NCBI GenBank assembly: GCA_015680685.1
Contig: MNCI01020965.1
Location: forward strand, 104,729-168,728
DNA length: 64,000 nucleotides
Source: Gnetum montanum
Taxonomy: Eukaryota > Streptophyta > Gnetopsida > Gnetales > Gnetaceae
Direction of reading: 5' to 3'
Shown here: piece by piece, positions 47,647 through 56,950 of the stretch
Layout of the letters: each line of letters starts with the position of its first letter
Numbering within the stretch: position 1 is the first letter of the stretch
Translations under genes and position numbers: made by a program
The notes under the pieces: generated by a model
The model's input: the letters and a program-made list of their open reading frames with translations, nothing else
Database searches by the model: none
Told to the model about the DNA's origin: nothing

Positions 47647-47868
47647 TGATTAAATCTATCAGTAGTAGGAAAACAATAGAAAAATGACTAGATCTATTGG
47701 TAGCAGGAAAATAGCAGAGAAATGATTAAATCTGCTGGTAGTAGGAAAACAGCAGAAAAATGATTAAATCTGCCGATAGCAAGAAAATAGTAGAGAAATG
47801 ATTAAATCTGCTGGTAGCAGTAAAACAGCAAAAAAAGTGACTAAATTTTCTGGTAGCAAGAAAAAGGG
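47647..47868. repeat. 38-bp tandem repeat array in the T1 leader
   Basis: Units start at 47647, 47685, 47723, 47761, 47799 and 47837 (consensus TGATTAAATCTGCTGGTAG then AGGAAAACAGCAGAAAA). They lie between the gag start and the primer site, so they belong to the 5' untranslated leader of the element RNA. Units are diverged by a few bases each. Confidence 0.92.
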
Positions 47869-47921
47869 GCTAAGTGTAAAAAAGCAGAAAAAATGCTAAG
47901 TATGAAAATGCAGAAAAATAA

Positions 47922-47939
47922 GCCCTCCTTCTAGCGCCA
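47922..47939 (-). other. T1 primer binding site, tRNA not identified
   Basis: In the minus sense TGGCGCTAGAAGGAGGGC follows the LTR end by five bases. TGGCG is typical of primer sites, but I could not match the rest to a tRNA from memory. Confidence 0.7.
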
Positions 47940-47944
47940 AAAAC

Positions 47945-48877
47945 TGTAATGATAGAAAATGTCGATGGCTGGAAACACCGAGAGGTTTTTAGGCGTACAG
48001 CCTAACCCTGGATCCGCGCGAGGGTCATGCTAGATAAAACGGAAACAGGATGCCTTGAACGGTCTAGTCGATCAAATAGGGACTTAATCGATGTACAATA
48101 ACCCTTTTGTAAACAATAAAAGAAAACACAATGTGCACAGCAATAGAAACATGCTAACGTGTGTAACAGGGCAATGAACATGATTTAATGCTTAACAATG
48201 CCAAATAAATGTTGTGATCAGCCAAAAAGAGAGTTTGAATAGAAAGATACACCACCCTAAAAAATGGTACAGGTATACAAAGTGTACAATAGGCACAGTA
48301 GGAGCAGAATCACAGCCTTGGTGGTGTCACTGTGATAACTTGTGCCTCCTGGGTCAGTGGTCACAGTATACCATGTGATGTACTTGTGCTTCTCTATCGG
48401 TGTGGTGTGCTTTAGGTCTTTTTCACCCACAGAGCTAAGTGCCAAAATGCTCAAATGCCAATTGCTTTTTACCAGTCAAGAAATTGAAGCCTTCCCCCCT
48501 TCTCCTTTTCCTCCTCTTTTTTGAAAAAGAGGGCACAAAGGTATTTATAGAGCTAGGGTTAGCCTAAAATGCAAATCATATGCCACGTGCCAGTGCAGTA
48601 GGTAACAACGTGTAACAACATGTAATAGCGTGTAACACAACATAACAGTGCGTAATAGGGTGCTACGCTACGCTATGCTGTAGCAAGTTACTACGCTACG
48701 CAATAGCAAGTTGCTATGCTATGCAGCGAAACAAGGTGCTACGCTACATAGTAGCAAGTTACTACACTACACTGTAGCAAGGTGCTATGCTATGCAGCGT
48801 AGTAGCACGTAACAGCACGTAACACTTAGCCATATTTGTAGTCGCGATGTCGAGACTCAAAATTTTATGCTGTTTCA
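47945..48877 (-). repeat. T1 right LTR (5' LTR)
   Basis: It begins TGTAATGATAGAAAATG and ends TGCTGTTTCA. It matches the left LTR with scattered transitions and an expanded GCTACGCTAC cluster at about 48655-48810. The TATA box in the minus sense is at about 48538-48552. Confidence 0.92.
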
Positions 48878-48981
48878 ATGTTGTCCCATTCACCATTAGT
48901 TCCATTCAAGTCAATAATCCCATACCTTCCCAATATTTTGTAAGGAACTCGAGGACGATTTTTTATTCAGTCATGGGGGTA
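48878..48981 (+). other. A3 interior remnant and polypurine tract
   Basis: 104 bp between T1 and the A3 3' LTR. GTCAATAATCCCATACCTTCC and CTCGAGGACGATTTTT match the same place in A2 (7180-7290, other strand). TCATGGGGGTA (48971-48981) is the polypurine tract. Confidence 0.8.
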
Positions 48982-49764
48982 TGATGGGACGCAATATCGC
49001 ATGGGCCACGATATTGCATATCCGATATCATAGTGCGCCACCAAATCTATAAATAAGAGGCGGCTCTCCCTTCTTTCTCAATCTAAATCTAGACCATAGC
49101 CAAACTCTTGCAATTTTTCTATTCCAAAGTTTGAGTAATTTCCATGTGCCCGCAGTAGGAGTCCCAAAGTGAATGGATCTTTACTCGAGCAAATATTGTA
49201 CCTGAGCACAAGTTTGTGTACGGAAATAAAGACAAACTTTTTGGATAAACCTTGTAGTGCATGGACTAAGCTAAATAGGATTTTATTTATTATTCATCAT
49301 TTAAATGCTTTATTAGTTAATTAAATCTCTCTCAACCCTTCTCTCATAGTTAAGTGCATTCAGTACAACTGCTTCGAGCACGTGCGTTATGCTTGGTAAT
49401 CCCAGTAACGAATAGTGTTTGGTAATCCCAGAAGGTTGCATTGGTTCAGGGTGTCAACGGCAAGTGGGAATGGATACTGATGCTAGGTTAATTAAGGCTC
49501 AGTTAGTTAGTTAAGGTTAGTTAATTAGTCTCTTCACCTTTTCCCTCCTAGCATAGGCGATAAAACAGAAAAGATATAAAAATCACATACCTCAGACTTA
49601 CTTAACCATACAACCGTGAAAAATACAAGTCTGGGAAGACAACGAACAATTAACCTTAAGTGTTCCATAAGACGTATAGGCACTTAGTCTGCGGAGTTCA
49701 ACCAGATCGTGCTTGTAACGCTCGTATTCATATGGTTGAGTGTAGGGGTACCTCACACTCATCA
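48982..49764 (+). repeat. A3 3' LTR
   Basis: It is near-collinear with 34778-35566. The palindrome is decayed (GATATTGCATATCCGATATC at about 49010-49029), but the TATA box and CTCTCCC leader are kept. Followed by ACTAA. Confidence 0.95.
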
Positions 49765-50476
49765 ACTAACAATCAATAATGTTTTCATCTTTTGATTTGT
49801 CCACTAATTGTCATTTTTTATTTCGTAGGATGGCATTGTACACTTTATCCATACCTTCTTTCTAGACTTTTAATTTCATGGCTTCATTGACATTAGTTAA
49901 TTCACTTGAGACTACTAAATATGCCATATTTTTAATATTATGAGATCTTGTATTTTTTATTCCAAAGTTTATGTCTAACATTTAAGTGTGAGGATGGTCT
50001 CTTTGAACCAAAAGTTTTGAACTTTCTTAGGTGTCTGATTTCTCTTGCTATTTGAAAAAGTCACTTGTACTAAACTTTATCTCATCAAATATATCATTTC
50101 TTGAAACATGCTATTTTTATTCATTGGATCATAGTAACTGCATCAATTGGTGTGAGAATTATAATCAAGATAAATCCATTTATTTCCTTTATCTTCAAAT
50201 TTATCAAAGAATTATTTTGGGTTCTTTACATAGTAATGACATCCAAAGATTATCATATGACTTAGGCTAGAAAATAAGTTATATAAAACTTCATATGGAG
50301 TTACGTCTTTACTACTTTTGGTTATGATTTGATTAGAAATGTAACAATTAGCTATGATAGTTTTACTTCAATATTATTTTTCTTAACTTCATATTTATTA
50401 AGGATTTGGTTAGCTTATCTCATGAGAACATGCTTTTCATGAGTAGTATGATTACTTATGATGTCTCCTTTATCAT
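49765..50476 (-). pseudogene. C1 integrase C-terminus and linker to RT
   Basis: Read on the minus strand: TPYEVLYNL, a degraded SHMRIFGCHYYV (about 50225-50265), SLTNLKIKG.KWIYLDYNSHT and a later EAMK..W...-type block with QLVDKSKDE (about 49775-49810). These are the copia integrase C-terminal and pre-RT blocks (PYE.WYGKKP, LRVFGC, TWELVDRP). The catalytic core that should lie upstream is not found across the A4 insertion site. Confidence 0.82.
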
Positions 50477-50675
50477 TGATGAGTGACGAGGTACCCCTAC
50501 ACTCAACCATACGAAACGAGCGTCGCACACGCGATCCGGTTGAACTCCGCAGATGGACTAGTTGTGGTATCTAGATAGTTAGCCTTAGGTCGCAGTTCGC
50601 TGTCTTCCCATCTAGACTAGTTTTGCATATGTCACGTATGGTTTAGTCTAGATGAGGTGTATGATGTGTTCCTAA
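50477..50675 (-). repeat. A4 left LTR (3' LTR), cut by the gap
   Basis: Its first 199 bases match 55913-56111 with few differences (for example GTGGCGAGG against GTGACGAGG). The rest is hidden by Ns. Confidence 0.93.
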
Positions 50676-51458
50676 NNNNNNNNNNNNNNNNNNNNNNNNN
50701 NNNNNNNNNNNNNNNNNNNNNNNNNNNNNNNNNNNNNNNNNNNNNNNNNNNNNNNNNNNNNNNNNNNNNNNNNNNNNNNNNNNNNNNNNNNNNNNNNNNN
50801 NNNNNNNNNNNNNNNNNNNNNNNNNNNNNNNNNNNNNNNNNNNNNNNNNNNNNNNNNNNNNNNNNNNNNNNNNNNNNNNNNNNNNNNNNNNNNNNNNNNN
50901 NNNNNNNNNNNNNNNNNNNNNNNNNNNNNNNNNNNNNNNNNNNNNNNNNNNNNNNNNNNNNNNNNNNNNNNNNNNNNNNNNNNNNNNNNNNNNNNNNNNN
51001 NNNNNNNNNNNNNNNNNNNNNNNNNNNNNNNNNNNNNNNNNNNNNNNNNNNNNNNNNNNNNNNNNNNNNNNNNNNNNNNNNNNNNNNNNNNNNNNNNNNN
51101 NNNNNNNNNNNNNNNNNNNNNNNNNNNNNNNNNNNNNNNNNNNNNNNNNNNNNNNNNNNNNNNNNNNNNNNNNNNNNNNNNNNNNNNNNNNNNNNNNNNN
51201 NNNNNNNNNNNNNNNNNNNNNNNNNNNNNNNNNNNNNNNNNNNNNNNNNNNNNNNNNNNNNNNNNNNNNNNNNNNNNNNNNNNNNNNNNNNNNNNNNNNN
51301 NNNNNNNNNNNNNNNNNNNNNNNNNNNNNNNNNNNNNNNNNNNNNNNNNNNNNNNNNNNNNNNNNNNNNNNNNNNNNNNNNNNNNNNNNNNNNNNNNNNN
51401 NNNNNNNNNNNNNNNNNNNNNNNNNNNNNNNNNNNNNNNNNNNNNNNNNNNNNNNNNN
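50676..51458. other. Assembly gap (783 Ns)
   Basis: The gap covers the rest of the A4 3' LTR and the polypurine tract. The right LTR is 1038 bp, so about 839 bp of LTR plus untranslated sequence would be expected in the gap. The gap is therefore probably underestimated. Long open frames across it are artefacts. Confidence 0.99.
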
Positions 51459-52039
51459 TGGCGATGACTCCTCCATAGGTGTCTTTCCCTTTTCTTGTGC
51501 TCCAGGTCTAGGATTTGATAGCATTGAAGTACAACCTGGAGTTTCTCCTCTTGTAAGGCCTTGAGTGCCTTGGCATGCATGTAAGTTTGCACTTGTGCCA
51601 TAGAGGCAACCCAGAAAGCCTTCTCTTTTTCTTCTGCCATCCTTTTATTCTCTGTCAACAGTTTATTAAGTTGCTCAGTTCTGAAAGTGTCCAACTTGTT
51701 CTGAGCAACCTTTGGCCCTGTATTTGGAAGGTTTAATACTTCCAGAATGGCTTGAACAGAGAAATCACTAGTCACACCACAATTTTTAACTATGGTGCCT
51801 TCTTCTTCATTGTGCCAAAATTGATACATTTCCCCTAAGTACCAAGCACCGCTTTCAGAGAGGGTATCTCCTGCTTCTGCCTGCCTAGACTGTATGGTAG
51901 GAGGATCTTCTTGATGAACTCTAAATGATTGTTCCTCCAGTTCTACATGTTGTCCAGCAAGGCCTTGTCTTCCACCTCTCTGAGATCATTTCATTCCACC
52001 TTGAATAGGACCCTCCTGCTGTGCATATTTCGGAGCCAT
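51459..52039 (-). pseudogene. A4 3' ORF with large in-frame deletions
   Basis: It starts at the ATG at 52039 (MAPKYAQQEG), with one early stop at about residue 18. From 51829 down it is open to the gap. Compared with the A2 copy it keeps EMYQFWHNEEEG, AILEVLNLPNTGPKV, KNKL/EEKEKA.W and ALKALQEEKLQ, and ends near the start of EHKKRERHLW. It lacks most of the conserved N-terminal domain after LNLPNTGPK and most of the coiled coil. Despite the deletions the frame stays open. The role is unknown. Confidence 0.6.
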
Positions 52040-53801
52040 CTGCAATCACACGAGACCAATCGTTAGTAAGGTTGTTACCAAAGTTAGGTTATACCTTACT
52101 GCTTGCCTTAATAGATTTACTTTATTTCCCTGTGATGTTAATTATTAGAAGAACATGTCCTTGAAATATTATAATGCTGAGTCCTCTTTGCTTAGGTGGT
52201 TTCCCAATTTAATTTTCCGATATAGCTAAGGGGATGAAATTGTTTTTGACACATTCGAATCTTAATTTTAGAACTAATTACCCTTAAATATGTCCTTTAG
52301 GAAATGATGAATTTTAAAAAATTTATGCGCTATTCAGCCTGTGCCCCTCCCCCATAACTAAGCTGAACACTCTGGGTTCTAGGTTCAAACGGAATGAAAA
52401 TCGGAGTACCAGCAAGCGAGTTGTGGATATGAAAGCAAGGGACGCGCAATCGCAAGTCGTAGAGAATGTACCAAATTTTTAATATTTCTTTTGAAATTAA
52501 TTGATGTAAACTAAGGACATATGGACTAAAGGGTTCTAGGGTAATTCAACTAATTTTGAAGGCACAAAAATTATGATGCTGTGGAATTTATCAATAAGGA
52601 CCTCAGATGGTAGAGAAAAAGGCTATGTGATAGTAATAAGGGAAAGAAAATCAATTGAAAAATTAAGCTGACGGTAAGAGATTGTGTGTTCTAGCTAGAG
52701 AATTAATGAAGATTACGAAAAATTACACAAGTGGGTCCTCCCCAAAGCAGGTTTCAACCTATTATGCCCTTGTGTAACCACACTTAAAGTGTCCGTGGGC
52801 ACTAGAAGGGTTAAATGTAATCTGCACTAACTCCACAAAACACACACATGTAAATATCACCGGAATGAGATGAAAATTTTATGTTACATGGGACACAAGC
52901 TACAATTACACAAACAGTGAGATGAGACGAAGTGTAGAAAGGGATCGTAGAGATTGGGACATGAGGTATCTGATCCAGGGCACAATGAATCCTGCATGTA
53001 AAGCATGGTTAATGTGTCATTAACCCGTCATTCCAAGATCAAGACCAAGTCCATTCCTCTAAACAGTGACATCGCATTGTTTCATCCCATGATGAACAAC
53101 TATGAGAGTACCATAACAACAAGGCGTACGATCACTTGGCGTTTAGTACAAGGGAGGAGTGATTTTTATTTTATGGCACTTCCTTTTTCTTTTCTCTTTC
53201 TTCTCTTCTTTTTTTTTCACTTTACTAAATCCAGAGAAGCCGCCAACCTTCAGGCATGGGTGCATGTCTTTCCAGTGGGACCCCCTAGAATAGATTTTGA
53301 TGTTCAAGTGCCCTTTTGATTACTCTTACTCCCATTTTTCATTAGATCTACAAGGATCTTAGTACAACCAAGTTGCATGATAACACTCACAGATGACACC
53401 AAAGACAATCCACAAGTCCCCTTGATGTCACACCCTAATCATTCCCTCTTGGTCCATCCTTCTTCATTATGGGTACAATGAACACAAAATTAATTTTAAG
53501 TTTAGAAATTTCAAGAATATCACTATACCTTCGAACAAAACCTCTTTATTTATAGAGTGGATGAGTGGGTGTAGTGGGCTCACTGTTCCAAATAACTAAT
53601 CACTCATGACTTAATAACATAAAACACACCTCAACCAATGATCCACGTGAGTGTTTTATTCGTAGATGATGAGATTACTTACAAAAACGTGAAAATAAAA
53701 ACACACAAAAACGATAAAACAAAAAGTTGAAAAAATGAAAAACTGGAAAACAAAAAGTTGTAAAATTAAAGAAAATTAAAATCATTTATTAACCCTGCTT
53801 G
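52040..53801 (-). other. A4 gag-to-3'ORF spacer
   Basis: Non-coding. About 52690-53330 is conserved in A2 and A3 (GTGGGTCCTCCCCAAAGCAGG near 52731 and CATGGGTGCATGTCTTTCCA near 53257). A pyrimidine run at 53185-53222 is a purine tract of about 40 nt in the element's sense. The plus-strand open frame at 53005-53319 lies inside this conserved block but has no homologous frame in A2, so I do not call it. Confidence 0.65.
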
Positions 53802-55781
53802 TTATTGAAATGGAGGATATCCCCCATAACTAAACAGTTGAGTATGGAAAGGATTAATAAATGAAGAATGAGGATCCGTGCATATTGGAATTATTGACAC
53901 CGGTCCAAACTTATCCCCTTGGATTTGACGCACTTTGTAATAAACACAGTGGGGCACTTCATACGATGTAGTTCCCAGATAACATGTTGACCCACTATAA
54001 TGGTTAGGACCGTTAGATGGTATGCAAGCATTGGACTGATGCCTCCCATGGTTGTGTTCATTGGGCCTTGTGGTTGTTGGAGTGTTAGTTGGTGGCCCTG
54101 ATGAAGTTACATGAGGCGTTGGGTTCGAAGGTAAGGATGCACCACATCGTTGGACTTGTGCTGGGTTGGAAGATGCAGTGGCCTCAGAGTTATGTTGTCC
54201 CTTCCTACGGCCGTGTTTAAAGAAAGGACGTCTTTGATGTTGAGGAGGCTCTTCACCGTAGTTAGTAGCAGCAGCACAAGTGTTGTTCATGGGTTGCGGT
54301 GGTACAAACACCTGAGGAACAGTTGGTGGCATTGTGGAAGGAGGGAAAGGATAAGAATGTTGAAAGTTAGGAGGAGGATAAGGTGCACAAGGTGGTGGTT
54401 GTGTTGGAGGTATGGGTTGATGGTATTGTGAAGAATGGTATTGTGGTGAGATAAAGTGTGGTGGCCCAGTTGAAGAAACAGGATGTTGAACGTTATAAGC
54501 ATTTGGATTCGGAAAATGTGAAGGGTGCCTCCAGTCTAAGGGTGGATTCCCCCACGACTGGGATTGTTGCCACTGTGGTCTAACACAGTATCTCTGTACG
54601 AACTCTGGATGTAACGTGTTTCCCCAATGCTCATGTAGATGTAACAGTATTGGGCATTGGCCTTTGGGGTGATCGTACAGGCATATGTTGCATTCATACG
54701 TAGGATTGGCAGTTGAGCGCTTATTCCCTTCATTCTTTTTTTCCGAATGTCTACTATTTTGTCCTGCTTCTTGGGTTGTGAAAACTCTATCTCCAATGAT
54801 GTTGATATATTCTCCACACTTTTGATTCATCCATTCCAACATCTTATTGATCTTTGCCTCGGCTTCTTCTAACAATTGTTGTATTGGCAAAGATGATGTT
54901 TCCACCTTGAGATTTGTTGATCTCTCCTTGTTATGATCATGGACCTTTGTTGAGTTAAGATTTTGGTCCCGTTGATGTTTTTCAACACTCTCCCATGTAG
55001 CTATTTCTCCTTCTTCTTTTGCTACCCGCTTAATAAGCTCTTGGATTTGATGGGTTCGTAGGTTGTATAGTTGACCTCGGGCATACGTTCCTAAGGTCTC
55101 TCTTGTTTCATTACGTAGCCCATCAATGATATGGTACATTAGCCTTTCCTCGGAAAACCCATGGCCTGGACAGTTGTTTAACAGTGAATAATATCTTTCT
55201 AAGGCCATGTCCAAGGGTTCATGTTTTTCTTGTTTCCATCCTTGGATTTGTTTCCTCAAGGCTGACACTCTTGCGTAGGTTTGATATTTTTCGTTAAAGA
55301 CCTCTACCATTGTTGACCAGCGTCGTATTGAATTTGGTTTTAACGATCTATACCATACTTTAGCTTGGTCAACGAGTGTCATAGGAAAGAGCTTCAGTTT
55401 TTGCCAACTGTTATCAATGTTATTCCATGTGCAGGCATCGTAGAAGGCTAGTAAATGTTGATGCGGATCTAAGTCATAGCCTCCTGAAAATTTAGGAAAG
55501 TTGTTTAAATCGAGCCTGGGTAGTCGGCTCTCTTTACGATGCCTACGTGAGATTCGAACAGCCTCTTGTATTTGCGTTAAGCTTGTAGTGGCCAGTGGGG
55601 GTTCATCGTCATCGGGTAAGTTATGTCTTCGTGTGTTATGATGACGTTGTTTTTGTTCATTCTTATAGGAAACTCCCACTTCAGGTTGTATACTCCAATC
55701 TTCATCGTCATATAGCTCATTGGTTCTCCAATGAACTTCCTCACTAAGTGTGGCGTTATTATCATCTTGTAGGAGAGGCAT
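53802..55781 (-). CDS. gag: A4 Gag polyprotein, intact (Athila-like Ty3/gypsy)
   Basis: A 659-codon open frame starting MPLLQDDNNATLSEEV, 113 bp after the primer site, where the leader should end. Residues about 1-85 are acidic then basic. About 93-265 form the retrotransposon Gag core: NNFPKFSGGYDLDPHQHLLA, KLFPMTLVDQAKVWYRSL, VFNEKYQTYARV and MYHIIDGLRNETRETLG. About 300-325 is a short predicted coiled coil. A zinc knuckle CX2CX3HX4C lies at Cys364, Cys367, His371 and Cys376. The remaining 280 residues are Pro/Gln/His/Asn-rich, ending GGYPPFQ. No protease follows. Gag should assemble the cytoplasmic particle and bind element RNA. It is the only undamaged retroelement protein in the window. 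The pattern fits the Athila side of Ty3/gypsy. Plus-strand open frames inside it are shadows. Confidence 0.93.
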   Translation of the reverse strand: MPLLQDDNNATLSEEVHWRTNELYDDEDWSIQPEVGVSYKNEQKQRHHNTRRHNLPDDDEPPLATTSLTQIQEAVRISRRHRKESRLPRLDLNNFPKFSGGYDLDPHQHLLAFYDACTWNNIDNSWQKLKLFPMTLVDQAKVWYRSLKPNSIRRWSTMVEVFNEKYQTYARVSALRKQIQGWKQEKHEPLDMALERYYSLLNNCPGHGFSEERLMYHIIDGLRNETRETLGTYARGQLYNLRTHQIQELIKRVAKEEGEIATWESVEKHQRDQNLNSTKVHDHNKERSTNLKVETSSLPIQQLLEEAEAKINKMLEWMNQKCGEYINIIGDRVFTTQEAGQNSRHSEKKNEGNKRSTANPTYECNICLYDHPKGQCPILLHLHEHWGNTLHPEFVQRYCVRPQWQQSQSWGNPPLDWRHPSHFPNPNAYNVQHPVSSTGPPHFISPQYHSSQYHQPIPPTQPPPCAPYPPPNFQHSYPFPPSTMPPTVPQVFVPPQPMNNTCAAATNYGEEPPQHQRRPFFKHGRRKGQHNSEATASSNPAQVQRCGASLPSNPTPHVTSSGPPTNTPTTTRPNEHNHGRHQSNACIPSNGPNHYSGSTCYLGTTSYEVPHCVYYKVRQIQGDKFGPVSIIPICTDPHSSFINPFHTQLFSYGGYPPFQ

Positions 55782-55893
55782 TGTTGTGTGTGAATTTATG
55801 TGACTTTTTATAATTTCTTCTTTTTAAGAGATATATCGTTAAGTTCTTTACAGCGACCTTGTATGATATAACTAATCTAGATAACTAGCACCA

Positions 55894-55911
55894 TCCCCGG
55901 CAACGGCGCCA
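55894..55911 (-). other. A4 primer binding site (tRNA-Asp), exact
   Basis: TCCCCGGCAACGGCGCCA equals the 3' end of plant tRNA-Asp(GTC) with CCA. It starts one base inside the LTR. Confidence 0.96.
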
Positions 55912-55912
55912 A

Positions 55913-56950
55913 TGATGAGTGGCGAGGTACCCCTACACTCAACCATACGAAACGAGCGTCGCACGCGCGATCCGGTCGAACTCCGCAGATGGACTAGTTG
56001 TGGCACCTAGATAGTTAGCCTTAGGTCGCAGTTCGCTGTCTTCCCATCTAGACTAGTTTTGCATATGTCACGTATGGTTTAGTCTAGATGAGGTGTATGA
56101 TGTGTTCTAAATCTAATGCTACTCCTGATGGCAGTGGAAAATAATATTTAACTAAATCTAAGCTAAGAGGAAAAGGGTAAGAAAATCTAATCTAGCCTAA
56201 GTGCGACGAGCAACCGATTCCTTGATCAACCGTACACATCTTGGACTTCGTGCACGACTGCCACTGGGACTACCAAGCATAGGCCTAGGTACGCCACTGG
56301 GATTACCAAGCGCAGACCCCAAATACGCCACTGGGTTACCAAGCGTAGATCCCCCTAGCTACACCACTGGGCTACCAAGCAGTCACACTTAAATGCTCGT
56401 AATCAAGTCGAACTCGTTCCGCTTCTAGGAGTTTAGGGTTGAGAGACTAATCGCGATAAGTAACCGATTCCTTAACTAGCCGTACACACCCGTAGATGCT
56501 CGTAGTCAAGTCGTACTTACACCGCGCTATGAAAGCAATAAATAACATGAAATAAATAACAATAAATAAACTAAGTGAATGCTGCAATGATGAAGTAATC
56601 TCGATCTTTATTGCTGGTCATGTGCGTGTCCAAGTACGGCACACTCGAATAAAGACACCGTACAATCACATTCACCACACTGCGGGCAGACACGGGAAAA
56701 TTCTAACTCTGGAGGGATCAAACTGCAAGAGCTTCGCTACACTAAAACTGGGATGGAAATGAGGGAGAGCCGCCTCTTATTTATAGAAATTGTGACTGAC
56801 TACGATATCGCGTACGCGATATCGCATACGTGATATCGCGGCCCATGATACATCGTGACCCATGATACAACGTGGGTGCCTTAATGTGGGTGCCTTAACG
56901 TGGGTGCCTTAACGTGGCCGCCAGCACTATGTGCAATTCATGTCTCATCA
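55913..56950 (-). repeat. A4 right LTR (5' LTR)
   Basis: 1038 bp, TGATGAG...CTCATCA. In the minus sense, U3 holds three 14-bp tandem units (56872-56913), the perfect palindrome GATATCGCGTACGCGATATC (56804-56823) with two further GATATCGC copies, then the TATA box CTATAAATAAGAGGCGG (about 56772-56788). CACTGGGATTACCAAGC-like units repeat four times at 56262-56375. Confidence 0.95.
56872..56913. repeat. Three 14-bp tandem units in A4 U3
   Basis: GTGGGTGCCTTAAY occurs at 56872, 56886 and 56900, with a partial fourth copy (GTGGCCGCC) after it. Confidence 0.9.

Larger units (their letters stand above)
41750..48877 (-). mobile_element. T1: Tat-like Ty3/gypsy element with gag-protease only
   Basis: LTRs at 41750-42663 and 47945-48877 (914 and 933 bp) read TGAAACA...CATTACA in the minus sense. 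The primer site is at 47922-47939 and a purine tract at 42664-42677. The flanks ATATC (41745-41749) and ATGTT (48878-48882) are consistent with an original ATGTC hit by one transition on each side. The interior holds gag, a Tat-type C..H...GH zinc motif and a retropepsin, then a repeat-rich 3' region with no RT or integrase. The whole element lies inside A3. Confidence 0.88.
34778..49764 (+). mobile_element. A3: Athila-like element with gag-protease only, hosting T1
   Basis: LTRs are 34778-35566 and 48982-49764 (789 and 783 bp). Target duplications are ACTGA (34773-34777) and ACTAA (49765-49769), one transition apart. The primer site is at 35568-35585 and the polypurine tract TCATGGGGGTA at 48971-48981. 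The interior has a broken gag and protease with an internal tandem duplication. No RT, RNase H, integrase or 3' ORF was found. T1 (41750-48877) interrupts the 3' part. Without T1 the element is about 7.9 kb. It sits in the C1 RT region, between the RT opening block and the integrase C-terminus. Confidence 0.92.
50477..56950 (-). mobile_element. A4: young Athila-like element with intact gag, no pol
   Basis: The right LTR is 55913-56950 and the left LTR starts at 50477 and runs into an N gap. A perfect target duplication ATCAT is present at 50472-50476 and 56951-56955. An exact 18/18 tRNA-Asp primer site lies at 55894-55911. The interior holds an unbroken 659-codon gag (53802-55781), a 1.8-kb spacer and a shortened 3' ORF (51459-52039). 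No protease, RT or integrase is present. CpG-rich motifs are intact, which fits recent insertion. It lies in C1 between protease and integrase C-terminus. Confidence 0.95.

Noticed and set aside
47647-47868. CRISPR-like regular repeats
   Set aside because: Units are head-to-tail with no unique spacers, and the context is a plant retroelement leader.
50643-51829. Open frames of about 270-385 residues across 50643-51829
   Set aside because: Most of their length is Ns. Only the part from 51459 upward on the minus strand is real sequence, and it is called as the A4 3' ORF.
53005-53319. Plus-strand 104-residue frame beside A4 gag
   Set aside because: The DNA is conserved in A2 (11298-11546 begins with a related frame), but the frames diverge after about 50 residues and run antisense to the element. 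It is more likely conserved non-coding sequence.
55894-55911. tRNA-Asp gene fragment
   Set aside because: Only the 18 bases at the tRNA 3' end match, and they adjoin an LTR in the right orientation. This is a primer binding site. The same holds at 13950, 33566 and 35568.
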